Source: Anaeramoeba flamelloides (Eukaryota > Metamonada > Anaeramoebidae). Taken from it: 64,000 nt of DNA. A program made the translations under genes and the position numbers. Below are positions 1 to 12,114 of this stretch, one piece after another (position 1 is the first letter of the stretch; each line of letters starts with the position of its first letter). The stretch lies in contig JANTQA010000076.1 in NCBI GenBank assembly GCA_027625915.1, forward strand, positions 2,915,501 to 2,979,500. Reading direction: 5' to 3'. The notes beneath the pieces were generated by a model. That model had not been told where the DNA came from, made no database searches, and saw only the letters and a list, made by a program, of their open reading frames with translations.

Positions 1-400
1 AAAGAATCATAATTTTGTTTATCATTAACCAATGATAAGATGAATAATGAATCGTTGTTACAAATAATATCAAAGATATTATTCTTATTTTTTTTGTTAA
101 TTTAAATTAGTTTTTTAATCCAAATCGTTCGATTTATTTCATACAATGTGCAATCGTTCGGTTTATTTTAATTTAAGAACGAAACAGAAAATTTATAAAT
201 TTTTCTGTTTATTTCTTAAATTAAAAAAATATAAACACTATCCCATAAAAAATGATCGATATCTTCAATGATTTCTTGGTTTAATTTTTTTTACATAAAT
301 TGCATGATTTTGTTTTTATTTTATTCTTATCATAAACATAACAATATCTATTTCGATAATTTGTTAAATTTCTTAGTTTTCAGATGGAAGTATAACCGTT
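1..400 (-). mobile_element. LINE 3' fragment, copy A (decayed)
   Basis: Read on the minus strand this segment encodes remnants of the same C-terminal region as the better copy at 20870-21676: an RY-Y-V block, a CNLC half knuckle and an EDIDHFLWD block. The two blocks are in different frames, so the copy is frameshifted. Nucleotide similarity to the copy at 20.9-21.3 kb is plain over most of the length, but is interrupted at about 145-238 by an extra palindromic segment. The 3' end of the element lies left of the window. The class (non-LTR retrotransposon) is inferred from the CCHC knuckle and from related copies that carry reverse-transcriptase motifs. Confidence 0.7.
166..229. repeat. Palindrome module inserted in LINE copy A
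   Basis: The segment is a near-perfect inverted repeat with arms reading TTTAATTTAAGAA then A-C-A-G-A-A-A-A-A-T. Similar hairpins occur in the arrays near 45.1, 54.7, 14.1 and 12.2 kb. The matching position of the related LINE at about 21.08 kb lacks it, so the latter behaves like an empty site. Confidence 0.65.
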
Positions 401-562
401 CCCTATAATTTAATTCTTTTAATTTATTTAAAAATATCAATCAATATTTTGTATAGGAAAGACACATCTATAAAAATTGATCAATAAAAATTGATATTTT
501 TTTTATTATTTTTGATTTTGGGTGTGTAAAAAATTTCGGAATGGGGTTTGTCAAAGATACTA

Positions 563-757
563 CAGTCAGTTTCACTTTTAAGGCACAAATTTCAACGAAA
601 TTTAAGGCACAAAAAAATCTCAAATTAAGGCACAAAATTCAAATTCTAGTAAAAATAAATTGGAAAAAAAAAAATTCCAAATTTTGTGCCTTAATTTGAG
701 ATTTTTTTGTGCCTTAAATTTCGTTGAAAGTTTGTGCCTTAAAAGTGAAACTGGCTG
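563..757. mobile_element. Palindromic MITE, family 1, copy 1 (Tc1/mariner-like)
   Basis: This is a 195-bp element whose two halves are inverted copies of each other. Its ends read CAGTCAGTTTCAC and GTGAAACTGGCTG and it is flanked by TA on both sides, as in Tc1/mariner elements. Each arm carries three spaced copies of TTAAGGCACAAA. No transposase is encoded, so it would be mobilised in trans. The family assignment rests on the TA target and CAGT ends. Confidence 0.85.
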
Positions 758-1170
758 TATGTAATTTCCATTCTAAAATCCACTTATTTGATATTTTGTT
801 TTTTTGTTGTTTTGAAAAAAATAAAATCTGGAGTAGAAATGGTAAATGGGAATAGCTGCCAATATATAATACAAATGAGAAAACCTCGAACGGATAACTG
901 AATAAGATGAAACAAATTTTATTCAAAAATTTTCACGAGAGAAGAAATTAGTTTTCGATTGGTATAATAAAATGAAGAATCAATTATTTATACCATCTTA
1001 TTCAATAAGAAGGGGTCAGAGTAAATATGATAATTTCCGAATATGTATATATTAATAATAAATTATGACACTTATCAAGATAAGACCTAAAAAAAAATAA
1101 TAAAGATGGCCTAAAAAATTAATATTTGTTATTTTTTGTTTCCATTTTTTTAAATTAAAATACGTTATTA

Positions 1171-1369
1171 CAGTCAGTTTCACATTTAAGGCACAAACTT
1201 TCAATGAAATTTAAGGCACAAAAAAAATCTCAAATTAAGGCACAAAATTTGGAATTTTTTTTTTTACAATTTATTTTTACTAGAATCTGAATTTTGTGCT
1301 TTAATTTGAGATTTTTTTTTGTGCCTTAAATTTCGTTGAAAGTTTGTGTCTTAAATGTGAAACTGACTG
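1171..1369. mobile_element. Palindromic MITE, family 1, copy 2
   Basis: A 199-bp element with the same structure as the copy 400 bp upstream: TA, then CAGTCAGTTTCACATTTAAG, a short A/T spacer, and the inverted arm ending CTGACTG followed by TA. The three TTAAGGCACAAA motifs per arm are kept with a few changes. Confidence 0.87.
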
Positions 1370-1371
1370 TA

Positions 1372-3674
1372 TTATTTTTTTTAAATATTCAATCTCAATA
1401 AAATCATCTATTTTTAAATCCCAGTTTGTTATTTCGTTTTCTGTGATTTATGTCCCTTAAATTATATTTGACAAAAATATTATTAAAAATACTACCAATC
1501 CTGAATTTATGAACAAAAAGTGATCATTTTAGAATTTTTGCTGGGTAATCCATTTTATATAATATGATTACATAAAAATCTAATCTGGAAATGATTTTTT
1601 AGTTTAATTCTGCTTTGAGATATTAACTTGAAAAATTTATAACGACTAATTTTAAAAACATTATATTCATCTAATAAAACCAAAATACAAAAAATACAAA
1701 ATAAAAAAAAAAAAAAAGTAAGAGAAAGAGAGAGAAATGTAAATATTTCACATCCTAAGGTTATCAGGATTCAATTGGGCCGGGCAAACCCATAGATTAG
1801 CCCCTGTTCTTTTAAAATATGGGTAACTAAACTGAAAGTGCACTATGCTTTCCAGAATTCAAATGGATTGGACAAAATTAAATACATTTTCTTATCTTTT
1901 CAAACGTAAAAACCCGACAGAAAGTTCCCGAGGGTTCGAGGGTTCAAAAGAAGTTGACATAATCATATACTTTAATTTATTCTTTCATATTCTTAAAAAT
2001 TCATTGAAAATTGATCACCAAGTGCTATAGAGTACCTATGTTTTTTTTTTTTTTTTGAATTTTGAGATATAAAAAGAAAAATTATAAAATTTTCTTTTTA
2101 TTTCTGATATTAAAAAAAAATCGATCAATGATTTTATGGGATTTTCGTTTTATTTACCAATCTATTGATTTTCCTAATAAATTAAAAATCCAAAAAAAAA
2201 CCCACCAAAAAATTAAAAACAAAATGATTTTTTTCAATTCCAAGCAATATATAATTCTTGAATAATGAAAATTCTTGACACCCTATTTCAAATATATTAC
2301 ACAAATTTAAAAAACAATTTTGAAAGTTAATAAAATCATAACTGTGTAGAAAAAATATTGTTTACAAACAACAGTATTAAATTTGTAAAAAATCTGAATT
2401 GATCCTATATTTTGTCTTTTTCAATTTAAATTAATTAAAATATCTTACAAAATAATACCAATCAAAGATCTTAAATTAAACAATAATTTTTATTATAAGT
2501 GAAATTATTCAAAAGTTAAAAATTAGAAAATTTTGAATTCAAATTAAAAACAATTTCTCAGCGTAGGTTCCACAAATTGATAAAAAAAATTGCAAATAAT
2601 TTGTATTATTTCATTTTTTGAAATATCCTTTTTATTTTCAATTCTTATTTCATCCAAGATCTCAATTAAAAAAGGGCCAAACAAATAAATAGATAACACA
2701 AATTATCGTCTTGTTAAAGGAAAACTTTATTTGTAACCGAGAAAAAGGCAAAATGAAAATTTCCCATTATTTATTCAAACACAAAAAGTTCAATTATGTT
2801 TTGGGAATTTTTATCGAAATTTAACTCTTATTCAAATTCTTAAAAATTATTGTTGAAATAAATTGTTGTGTTTTATCCAATTTATACCAAACAAAAGTAA
2901 AGAATCGAAAAATTATTCTTCTCATTTGTTGTGAATAAGACAAGTGTTATTCAAAAAACCGTTCCATGTTAATTGAAAACCTATACGATCTCATTATTTT
3001 ACTTGTCTAACAAATAAAAAATAATACGACAACAAGAAATTTATATTCACTTTTGAGCAAAAAATATTGTAATAACATCAACTTAAATTCTTGGTTTAAG
3101 AAAGAAAGATTTAACAGAGGTTATAAAAAAAACACAATTGAAAAATTTCTGTGACTTTCAAAGTTTATTTGGAATATTGTCTCAATAAAGGAAAACAAAA
3201 ATAACTATTTGTCATTGCATTTTTTTATCAAATACTTTACCAAAGCAAAAGAACAAATTGTTAGATCAGAAATAAATATTCCACAACTGTTTTTGGAAAA
3301 TATTCTTTAATAAAAAGGAAAAAAAAAAACTAAATAGAAATCTAAAAATAAAACAGAGTCTGAGATTTCAAATAATGGAAATCCATATTACAACTGAGTG
3401 AGTTTCTCCTCAACTTTAAATTTGACTTTCATCTTTTCAACTTTTTTTCTGAAAGCTGACTGATAATTTTGTTCAAATTATTTTTTGATAAAAAGGATGT
3501 AAAATCTCAATTACAAACAAGACTTTATATTCCAGAATTTTTTATTTTTTTTAAATTTGTTTTGTTTCCACTTACAAATTTCTTTTTATCCGAAAATTTT
3601 TCAATCAAAAACATTTCTTCAAGATCTTTCAAATACTTACCCCCTCTTCCAAAGTTTAAACAAGATCCTTACTC
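1372..3674. other. Gene-free stretch upstream of the G-alpha gene
   Basis: No convincing coding region was seen. A patch at about 1748-1950 is much richer in G and C than its surroundings and includes GGGTTCGAGGGTTC, and near 1836-1860 a GTGC...CCAGAATTC boundary like that of the palindrome array at 28.1 kb. A small hairpin of the palindrome family lies near 2055-2120. The rest is AT-rich sequence. The open stretch at 3469-3690 overlaps the G-alpha start in another frame and is taken as leader. Confidence 0.5.
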
Positions 3675-3848
3675 ATGGGAAATCCTTTAAAAAAAAACAG
3701 TAAAAATAATCAAAATGACATTATCAAACGTGAACAACTCATCGATCAAATGTTGATTGAGGACAACACAAAAGAACAAAATGAGTTTAAACTTCTTTTG
3801 TTAGGTAAACAATTTGAAATATTCTTTTTTGTTTTACAAAAAGATCTT

Positions 3849-3881
<33 letters not shown>

Positions 3882-6800
3882 TTTTTGAAATTTTTTTGAA
3901 CAAATTCTAAAAAATACAAAATCAATGGAACTGATTTTGTCACCATCAAAACACACTACCACATAACCTCCTTTTGTAATCCTAGGTCCCGGTGAGAGTG
4001 GCAAATCAACAATTCTTCAACAAATTCAGATCATACATCAAAATGGTTACCAATTGACAAACGAACGACTCAAATTCCGAGACACTATTCTTCAAAATTT
4101 ACTTCATTCTATTAAAGCACTAATCCAAGCTTCCGTCCATTTTAATGTCGAAATCGGATCTGAAAATCAAGAGCTTGCTGAAAAAATCAACAGTTTAAAA
4201 CCAAATTTCTCAAAAATAACAAATGAGCATTGCCAAATTATTCAAAGACTTTGGAAAGATAAAGGCATACAACAAACCTATAAAATTAGACACAAGTTTC
4301 ACCTATTCGACTGTGCCAAATTGTAAGAGTTTTTTTTTTTTTTTTGAATCTTTTCTTTCAAACAAATTAATTGAGTTGACAGAGATTTATTTTTGTTCAA
4401 CACTATTTCCAAACAAAGATCTAAAACTTTGATTCACTTAAAGATACCCTTTGTAATTTTTTTTTTAATTACGAATGCAATAAACTTTCAAGTTAAAAAT
4501 GTTTTTGATACAACACTACACAACAAGAATAGTTCAAAAATTTTAGTCACACTTTTGTGTTTCAAAGATTATTCCCAAATTCTGAAATTTAATTATAAAG
4601 ATCAATATTCAAGAACTTTCAATTTAAATGTTTTTTCAATTAAAACTTGATAAAAACTATAATTTGAACTCAAAACACCTAGTGACTTTTCACTTTTCTT
4701 AAAAACAGTTTCAGGTTTTTGAAAGTAAACAAATTTTGTTTCTTTGAACCACTTTCAAAAAATTTGGAACAATTGCATTTGTTATCTTTTTCAAAATCAT
4801 TTTGTTTTTTTGGACCCTTTTTGTTGGTTAAAAATCTTTCAGCAAGCATTTCAAAATTTGCAAAATATTAAGATAGGATCTCAGAAACTGAAATCTTGTC
4901 GATTGGAAGGCTGAAAGTTCGAAAAAGTCTTGAAGGTATTTATATTGATTGTGCTCTTCTTGCAGTGTTTTTTAGGATATTTGAAACTGTGAAGACAAAA
5001 TTTCATTAATTACTCTATTTGTGAAAAAAATCAAACCTAATCAGAGCACAGCTGTTTTAAGAAGTTAGAACAAAAAGTTTTGAAAAATATTACACAAACT
5101 CCTTAAAAGAGTGAATTAGACAGTTTGAAGCACCAACGATAGGACTTTTAGTACACACTTTTTTAGACCAGCTGTATATTCATTATATTTTCAATTTTAT
5201 CAACACTTTTTTTTTTCCCTCAAATTTTTTTAGTATTTTTGTACTTTTTTTGTGTTTAAATTTTTGGTGACATTAAATTACATTTTTTTAAAATACGGAA
5301 ATCTGCTTCAACATACGAAAAGTTGAAATTAATCAGAGTGTCAATAAATAAAATAGACCTCAGGAAATGTGTTTATTCGAAAAAAAATTCTTTCTTTATT
5401 ATAAGACCAAACAAGAAAGATCACCTTTCCAAAGAAACTTGTTGAAGCCAAGAAAAATGTAAACAATTTTTTCAATTTATGAATATTTGATATTATCTGT
5501 TTCTTCTTTATCTTCTTAGATTTCGAATTGTTCAAACAAAATATTCTAATTTCAAATTTTGCCCCCTTACTATTATTTTTTTTTAAACTGAAATCCTCGA
5601 TACCAATTTCGTTTTAAGGATTATAAAGAAAATGATAAAAAAAAAAAAAAAATCAAAGGTGTTTTTATATTTTGAATGTAGTTATTGAAAAGTTGACTCT
5701 TTGATCTGAAAGTCAAAGGTACATTACAAAAATTTCCAAACAAAAAAGTAAAATTGCCATTATCTGAAAATTTTTAATCAAAATTGTTTTCAATTCAAAA
5801 TATTCTCTCACAATCAAAATAAAAAAATTTAGTAAATTCCCAAATAATTTCAAAATTATAACTGGGAAAAGTAAAATTTCAAGATGTATTTTGTGATTTT
5901 GATTCAAACTTTTCCAAATAAAAAAAATTTAAAAAACTTGCGAACCCTATTTTGTCCAGATTAAAATCCCCAAATGTTATAAAAAAAAATTAAAACCAGT
6001 TATCATTAATTACAAAAAACAAATTAAGGGCTTAACTGATTAACAAAAAATAGAAAATATTTAAAATATCAATCTTGAAATGAAGGAAAAATTATTTGTA
6101 TTTACTTTTTGGAAATTATATTTGGATAGATTGTAAATTTTCTTGGATGTATTTTTCACAAATTTTTTATTTTAGATAGAGACAAACCGAAAAATTTAAA
6201 ATAAACGTTAGGCTAATCGTTAACATTATTTTTTTTTTTCATATTCGATCTCACCTTAAATTCCAATTTATGAGAAACTCTGTTTTTATCTCAAATCCAA
6301 TAAGAAAAAGTCAAATTAATGAGATACTTTTCTTTTTTTAATTTATTTGTGAAGATCTATTTATTATTTCATGTTTTTGTTATAAAAAAGATGTTTATGG
6401 GAATTGAAATAAAAATTTTCCATTTTTTAATTGACAAACTACAATTACCCCTAAACTTCTTTCTTTTAATATTTTTATCAAAATAAAGGATAACTAACAA
6501 AGAATACCCTTTCAAATATTAAAGGAAAAAGATTGAATTTATTGAAAATTATCAACAACTTCACAATTATTTTAATCAACGAAAAAGAAATAAAGTTTAA
6601 AAAATTCATAAATAATGTTTTTTTTACAATTAACATGAAATAATAACCATTTTAAAATCAAATAAGTTCATCCAAAGAACCAACATCCGCCCGGAAAGTA
6701 ATATGCAAAATATCCAATTTTCTTAAACCAGAGTTAAATTCTCTCAGTTAAATAAAAATTATTATTACCATCCATGAAAAAAATTGTAAAATTAAAAAAA

Positions 6801-9800
6801 AAAATGACAAATTCTGAAAAAAAATTGAAAAATGGAAAAAAATTATCAAATCGATTTTAAATTGTAAAATAGGAATGAATTGGAAAATTTTTCAAATAAT
6901 TTTCTCCTTATTTTCCACTGATCAATAAAGATACCTGAAATTGAAATTCCTCACACTTAAATAATATCTATTTTTAAACCCTTAGAGTCAATTTCACATA
7001 AATAGGAAAATCCCTATCAAACAAAAAAACGAAAAAAGTCAATTTTCCTAATGTTTATAATTAAATTTCAAATATGGAAAATCGAATGTGCTTTAATATT
7101 GGTTTAATTTGACGTTTTGTATTCCATTTTGGTTCTAATAATCAATCTAATTATTACATTTGGTTTTTGTTTCAAAGTAACGGAAAAAATAAGTAAAAAA
7201 ATATTGGAAAATGAGAACTTTTACTACTATTTTACAATTAAAATCAATTTGATAATTTTTTTTTAATTTGATAATTTTTTTCTGGAATGGTTAAAATTCA
7301 CATTGAAAAATTCTTTAGAAATAGAAAACTCTTTTTTAATCAAAAATTTTTCACATAAAAGTTTTTCCATTCAGAATTAAAAATAAAATCAAGTAAAGAA
7401 GAAGTAATTATATCAAATTGTACAGATGTAAGATCAAGATATAAATGATTTTGATTTATTTTTTCTTGATCAATTTTTTCATTTTTTTAATTATTAGATA
7501 TTGTTTGTTGATAAATAAATTATTCTACTATACATATATTCAACTCTCATATTTATTCAAATATTAAGATATTTGCATTAAAGAAATGGTTTTTATATTA
7601 CATTTTCAAATACACTAACGCCACTCAAAAGTTTAAAAACGCACTTGCCCCCCTAAAACATTAAATAAAAAGAAATTCAAATTTATTTAGTTAAATCTGA
7701 ACAAACCATTTTTCATTCTAAACAACACACCTCAAAAAAAATTTAATAAATTAAATAATTAATCCTTTAATTTTCATATATAACGAGATATTGGTAATAT
7801 ATTTATCTCTACTCATTTTTTTAATTATCTTTTTGAGATTTAAAGGTGAATGTCACCTAATGAATTCGTAATATACAATAAAAATACCAAATGTTAATGT
7901 TGAGTTAAGGTAGTTGCGATATTGTATTGAAGAATTAAAATAAATTATTTTTGGGAAAAATTGATTTTTTTATTTTTTTTTTTTCTATTTTTTTTGAATA
8001 AAACTGATGCTTCTTCATGAGATAATACAAGTTAACAGAGTATAAAACACCCAAACTATTAACATTATATTATCATTAGATCCATCAGATCTCCTGATGC
8101 CGGAAAAAAAGAGACTTTTTAAGAAAAGAAGAAACTGTGATCAAGTAACAAGGATAATTATGAATAAAAAAGCAAAGCAATCTGTAAGTAGACTGATGGT
8201 TAATGATTTGGTTGAATTGTGTCTGACTCATAATTGGCATCAATTGGTCTTTACATTTCACTCGAGTTCTTTTATATAAAGTACATTTCCAGATAAAGTG
8301 AAACAAGTCTTCGATTGCTTTAGCACAATGCGGACAGCATTGTTATTCTCTTTTTTTCTTTTCTGTATACCAGCCTGATTTATTATTATCTAAACAGACG
8401 AAAATCAATTTAAGCAGTGACAAACAGCTCTAAATTTTAAGAAAGTTCTACTTGTTTTCCATCTTAGATAGTCTTTGGTTTTAAATGAAAATCCTTCGTT
8501 TTCAAGAAATTTTGAATAATTTTGTACTTTCCAACTTTTATTACTTTTAGGTTTTTGAGTTATGAAAATTTGTAACTGTTTGATAACTTGTGACATTTTT
8601 TGTTGTTGCCAAATAATTATTTCTTCTTTATTTTCGAAATCAAATTTTATTAAAAATTGAGTTTTCATTTTTTCAAATCATTTTTTTTTTTTTTTATCAA
8701 ACCTCTCGAAAAAAATATTATTATTATTTTTAGAACTATAATGGATGAAGAAGAATTATCGTAGGTATTGTACAAAAATTTATCATCGACACAAAGCACA
8801 ATCACATTTGAGTTTTTTTATATATTATTTTTTTAGAAACCCCTTTTCAAAACAATAGTTTTTTTTTTTTCTTACAAACATTTCATTGATATTTATTTCA
8901 TCCTACTTGTCTTGAGTTATTGTGATTTTTTCCTCTGTTTTTCAAGAAAAAATTAAAATAATTATCTTATTTCCAATTGAAAGTTTCATCTTTTTGGCCA
9001 TTTTCTAAATAAACTGGTGCCTTGTTTGCTTGCACATTAAAAACTATGAGAAAATTGTTGATCTTAGAAATAGGCAGGACAAGAAAAACAGAATTAAAAA
9101 ATTTTTCTCAAAATTTGCTAATTATTTTGCAAATTGCATTTACGAACAGTTTTGTTATTTTTTGTTCCAAGTTCGATCACCTTCTGAAAACAAACTGTAC
9201 ATTCAAAATAAAAGCTATTTGAATTTTTTTTTTTTGTTTGGATCATGCCTTTTGGAGAGACTAGAAAAAAAAATGGAAAATTCGTTGGTTTTTTTTAAAA
9301 TTAATTATTTTTCCCAAATTATTTTATTTCGTAAATTTTTATTTTTTTGAGCAACCATTTAAAATTTATGTTTAAAAATGCTCCTAAGAACACAGTTCTT
9401 CAATTGCTTTTCAATTTTACAAAGTATTTAATAAATAGTTACTAATCACACAATAAAATTAAAAAAATTTGCCTCAAACGAATACTACTCTTTTATGAGA
9501 ACTTGCTGTTGAGTCGAGCTTTACAATAGAACAATAAAAAATAAAAACAAAAAAAAATGACATTTTTTCGGCAAAATTTCTCTTTTAATTTTTCAATACA
9601 ATACCACAACTACCTTAAGTCAACATTAACATTTGAAATTTGTATTGTATATTATTAATTCGTGACGTGCTTCTGTTCTTAATTAAATTTTTTTCATTTT
9701 TTGAAAAAATTTTAAACCAATTAATAATCTCATTTAAGGAGTATCTTAATATTATGTTATCAGAGGGTAAAATATAATATATTAGTCGATAAAAATCATG

Positions 9801-11635
9801 TACAAGTTTTTGAATTAAAGGAATATCCGAATTTTAGGTTCTGCGAGAACTGAAATCCAATGTTGGATATAGAAAAATTCAATCAAAAGAATGCCTTTGA
9901 AAGGAAAAAAAAAATATTTCAATTTTTTTTTGTTTTTTTTTTATGGATTTGGGAAGAAAATTAGAAAACTATTATTAACCAAAAACTTTTCGAAATTTCC
10001 GAAAAAAAACATGCCAAATTTAAAATGCAATTTTGTTTGCCTCTTACTTGACGTACTTTCAACTTTATCTGAAAATATATTTATACTATTTCACTAGAAT
10101 ATTTTCAAATAAAGTGGTAAACGACGTAAAAGAATTTTGGTTTTTGAGAGCCTTTTCAAGTTAAATTTTGAATTTGGATATTAGTAAAATTATTTTTACT
10201 CAAATTTAAAAATTTAGAAAAAAACAAAACCTTTGAATGTTAACAAGATCTCTTTACTCGACATTTTTTCAAAAGTTAATCATTGTGTTGTTTGTCATAA
10301 ATGTAATATTTACTGAACCGTCCATAAAATTTGGATAGTCCTTAATTTAAAAAGAAATTTATTTGATGATTTTGAATTTTTTAATTTCACGAAACATTGC
10401 TGAACTGAGTAAAAGAAAATAATAATTTTTAAACGCACAACAAAAGTTTGTTTTTAGATTTGCACTTTTTAATTTCAAAATATTTTTCAAAAAAGAAAAA
10501 GAAAAAGAAAAAGAGAAAGGAAAAGAAAGAAAAGGAAAAGAAAAGAATAGAATTTCAAATAAAAAGAAAATTGGTTCATCAGAATTCCTAAAAAGTTTTT
10601 ATAACAAACAAATTAAATATAATTCAAAATTTAACAAAGTATAACATTTCAAACAACATAAAAATCATTTGCACTAATTGTAGCCCATAACCCAAAGTAA
10701 AATGAAAATGAGATTTATTATATTAAATTAAAGTGCAAACATCTTTTTTGAATCTGTTATTTTTTATTATTAAAAATTTCCAAGTTATAAAAGATATTAA
10801 TTTGTATAATAACACAAGAAACACACAATTTATTTTTAATCAGAATCCACATAAGACGAATTAGGAAGAAAGGAATTTTCACAATTAAAAAATTTAAGAG
10901 CACAAAATTTTGAGAAAGAAACAAGTTTAAAAAACCGTTGTTTTTGATTAAATAAAGCCAACACTTTTTAAAAATTAAATATTATTTTTTTCATTTTTGT
11001 TTTTATTTTTTCTTATTCAAAATACCCATAGCTTTCTTGATAATGCGGAACGAATCTTAAATCCAGAATATATTCCAACTGTTGAAGATATCTTAAAAAG
11101 TAGATCGAGAACAACAGGGATTACCGATATACCCTTTTCTTATGATTCGCTCAATTTCCGTATTTGGGATGTTGGTGGGCAAAGAAACGAAAGAAGAAAA
11201 TGGATCCATTGCTTTGAACGTGTGTCGGTAGTTATATTTGTTGTTTCGTTGAGCGAATATGATCAAAATTTATTTGAAGATAGCAAGGTTCGAAGAATGC
11301 AAGAATCTTTATTACTCTTTGATGAAATTTGTAATTCAAGATGGTTTTCTGAAACTGACATGGTTTTATTTTTAAATAAGGACGATCTCTTTAGAGAAAA
11401 AATTAAAAAAAAAGATTTAACTTGCTGCTTTAAAGATTATGAAGGCGGCTGCGATTATGATAAGGCGCTTCAATATATTAAAGAAACCTTCTTCGATCTT
11501 AATAAAAATCCTGAAAATAAAAAAATTTTTTGTCATACAACTTGCGCTACAAATACTAAAAATGTTGATAATGTGTTCAAAGCAGTAAAAGAAAATATTT
11601 TAACTAATCATATCAAAGATATGGCAAATAACTAA
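3675..11635 (+). CDS. Heterotrimeric G protein alpha subunit
   Basis: Three exons (3675-3804, 3986-4322, 11032-11635) join in phase to a 356-residue protein, the normal G-alpha size. The start MGNP gives Gly2 for N-myristoylation, so the protein should sit on the inner face of membranes and relay receptor signals. All nucleotide-binding boxes are present: G1 LLGPGESGKST across the first intron, G2 RSRTTGI with the Arg that cholera toxin modifies in animal Gs, G3 DVGGQRNERRKW with the catalytic Gln, G4 FLNKDDL, and G5 TCATNT. The helical domain is encoded by exon 2. The C-terminus (DMANN) lacks a Cys at position -4, so no pertussis-toxin-type site. Intron 1 is 181 bp (GTAAAC...AG); intron 2 is 6709 bp (GTAAGA...AG). 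The G-alpha subclass cannot be told by eye. Confidence 0.95.
6768..7290. mobile_element. TIR element, CCATTCC family, copy 1
   Basis: The ends are inverted: CCATCCATGAAAAAAATTG on the left and AATTTTTTTCTGGAATGG on the right, followed inward by repeated AATTGTCAAAT-like blocks. The middle matches the copy at 63370-63858 over roughly 400 bp in the same orientation, with shared blocks such as GAAAATGAGAACTTTTACTA. It has no coding capacity, so it is a MITE-like non-autonomous element. The class is unknown. Confidence 0.75.
7852..9666. mobile_element. 1.8-kb block bounded by ~95-bp inverted repeats
   Basis: The left arm (about 7852-7945) and right arm (about 9575-9666) are inverted copies: both contain AAATGTTAATGTTGA, TTAAGGTAGTTG and TATTGTATTGAA in the same order. 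The ends read GTCAC...GTGAC. The interior holds a minus-strand LINE fragment and no transposase, so either a DNA transposon received a LINE insertion and lost its gene, or this is a non-autonomous element. Confidence 0.7.
7975..8680 (-). mobile_element. LINE 3' fragment, copy E
   Basis: On the minus strand from about 8668 an open stretch contains SWKVQNYSKFL, then YLRWKTSRTFLKFRAVCHCLN, matching the block SWKVQQYLKII...YLNWKASKTILKFRNFTNCLN of the copy at 21 kb. After a break, reading resumes with CCPHCAKAIEDLFHFIWKC, the CCHC knuckle, and then a helical tail through about 8085. The A-rich 3' end is seen as T-rich sequence near 7975-7990. This copy is diverged from the others and may be another subfamily. 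Confidence 0.75.
10488..10550. repeat. GAAAAAG purine tract in G-alpha intron
   Basis: This is a run of GAAAAA and GGAAAA units on the plus strand. The same units encode Lys-Glu runs in the genes at 17.4, 23.15 and 56.7 kb; here the run lies in an intron. Confidence 0.85.
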
Positions 11636-11927
11636 TTTATATTTTGTATCTTGATTTTTTCAATTTATATTATCATTTTTTTTTTTTCTCTCTCATTTTT
11701 TATAATATTTTTTTTTTATTTTTATTTTTAGAATAATATTTATATTAAACATTAATTATTCATTATTTTGTGAATTAATATTTTAGTATTTTATAAAAAT
11801 ATTAGAACAAAAAATTGTTCATTTTTATTTAACAAAGAAGAAATTTGAATTTAAATTACAAAATTTGGTAATTTCATTTAATAAAAAGAAATTTAAATTC
11901 AAAATTAAATTAAAAAAATTATCTCTA

Positions 11928-12112
11928 TTTTTTTTGCAGATGATTTAATTTTAATTATAAAACGAAATACAAATCAAATAAATAAAAAATTAATATTAAT
12001 ATAAAAAATAATTGTCCAATTTGGATTAAGACTAAATGAAGACAAAAGAAAATTTTCACAAGATTTATCAAAGATTAAATATTTTGGTATTTACTTGGAA
12101 AAAATTTCACAT
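11928..12112 (+). mobile_element. LINE reverse-transcriptase fragment
   Basis: One frame reads FADDLILI, the catalytic YADD-type motif of reverse transcriptase, then after one in-frame stop FGLRLNEDKRKF and IKYFGIYLEK, which match the FGL-x-LN-x-x-K and KYLGI motifs that follow YADD in LINE enzymes. It stops abruptly at a palindrome array. It is a short, dead piece, probably of the family whose 3' ends occur elsewhere here, though this part overlaps only the copy at 46.2 kb. Confidence 0.8.
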
Positions 12113-12114
12113 TT

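Larger units (their letters stand above)
4323..11031 (+). other. 6.7-kb intron of the G-alpha gene
   Basis: The donor GTAAGA follows AAA-TT, and the acceptor CCCATAG precedes CTTTCTTGAT; joined they give the G-alpha run CAKFFLDN. The intron holds a TIR element (6768-7290), a 1.8-kb TIR-bounded block (7852-9666) with a LINE piece inside, and a purine tract (10488-10550). The text at 5138-5165 resembles the tail of the SINE found at 38.5 kb. Open stretches at 9022-9350 and 9891-10097 have low-complexity products and no family resemblance. Confidence 0.9.

Noticed and set aside
1748-1950. SINE or tRNA remnant
   Set aside because: It is G+C-richer and contains GGGTTCGAGGGTTC, but alignment to the SINE copies is too weak to call.
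3469-3690. 73-codon plus-strand open frame
   Set aside because: It overlaps the G-alpha start in another frame and has hydrophobic, low-complexity content.
8742-8766. Short exon starting MDEEEL
   Set aside because: An ATG after a TTTTTAG looks like an exon start, but a stop follows at once and no downstream exon fits.
9022-9350. Overlapping open frames in the G-alpha intron
   Set aside because: The predicted products are low-complexity, overlap in two frames and show no family features.
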